A DNA stretch of 60,000 nucleotides from Owenia fusiformis (lineage: Eukaryota; Annelida; Polychaeta; Sabellida; Oweniidae). Below, in pieces: positions 59,915 to 60,000 of the stretch. Position 1 is the first letter of the stretch. Each line of letters begins with the position of its first letter. The stretch lies in the NCBI GenBank assembly GCA_903813345.2, contig CAIIXF020000005.1:26355375-26415374 (forward strand), written 5' to 3'. The notes beneath the pieces are model-generated. The model saw nothing but the letters and a program-made list of their open reading frames with translations. It was not told the DNA's origin and did not search any database. The position numbers and the translations under genes were made by a program.

Positions 59915-60000
59915 GTACAGTACCAGTCAAAAATGTAATTTAAGATAGCATGGAATAAAATTAGCAAAGAATAAAACCCTGTATGTCATGTACATATAGC

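Overview
This is a window of invertebrate animal nuclear DNA. It is AT-rich, its genes are split by many GT-AG introns, and it carries many small non-autonomous transposons and minisatellites. The gene content is a vertebrate-like LRIG receptor, a SUV39H histone methyltransferase without the eIF2-gamma fusion of insects, an Artemis nuclease and a MOV10-type helicase. This best suits an invertebrate deuterostome such as a hemichordate, echinoderm or cephalochordate. The species cannot be fixed from the sequence alone.

Layout. (1) 1-30121, plus strand: an LRIG-type single-pass membrane protein. Its first exon (signal peptide, LRRNT) is not recognisable and probably lies upstream of the window. 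Fourteen exons, 10705-27818, encode about 15 leucine-rich repeats, an LRRCT, three Ig domains, a transmembrane helix and a long cytoplasmic tail, followed by a 3' UTR of 1.5-2.3 kb. (2) 30122-33559: intergenic, with long inverted repeats, CRE palindromes and a CCAAT/M-box promoter. (3) 33560-37685, plus strand: a complete six-exon SUV39H-type H3K9 methyltransferase (chromodomain, pre-SET, SET, post-SET; 607 aa) with an unusual repeated SQ-rich insertion between SET and post-SET. (4) 37686-45181: convergent intergenic DNA dominated by a 2.5-kb fold-back transposon that carries a tRNA-derived SINE. (5) 45182-53289, minus strand: a complete 12-exon Artemis/DCLRE1C nuclease (931 aa) with all metallo-beta-lactamase and beta-CASP motifs and a very long acidic tail. 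(6) 53290-53552: a compact divergent promoter with ETS, E2F, CCAAT and CRE-like sites. (7) 53553-60000, plus strand: the 5' part of a MOV10-like RNA helicase with a C2H2 finger, running off the window. Its 5-kb first intron is packed with small transposons.

Both LRIG and SUV39H run left to right, Artemis runs right to left, and MOV10 diverges from Artemis. The most unusual points are: tandem amplification of the Artemis exon-3 acceptor into a run of decoy splice sites; a second array just upstream of the exon-8 acceptor of the same gene; an in-frame 72-bp duplication of a splice donor in LRIG; SQ/TQ clusters in both SUV39H and Artemis; a near-perfect 121-bp inverted repeat in MOV10 intron 1; and the shared Artemis-MOV10 promoter. 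All exon joins were made by reading splice sites and phases by eye and have no transcript support here.
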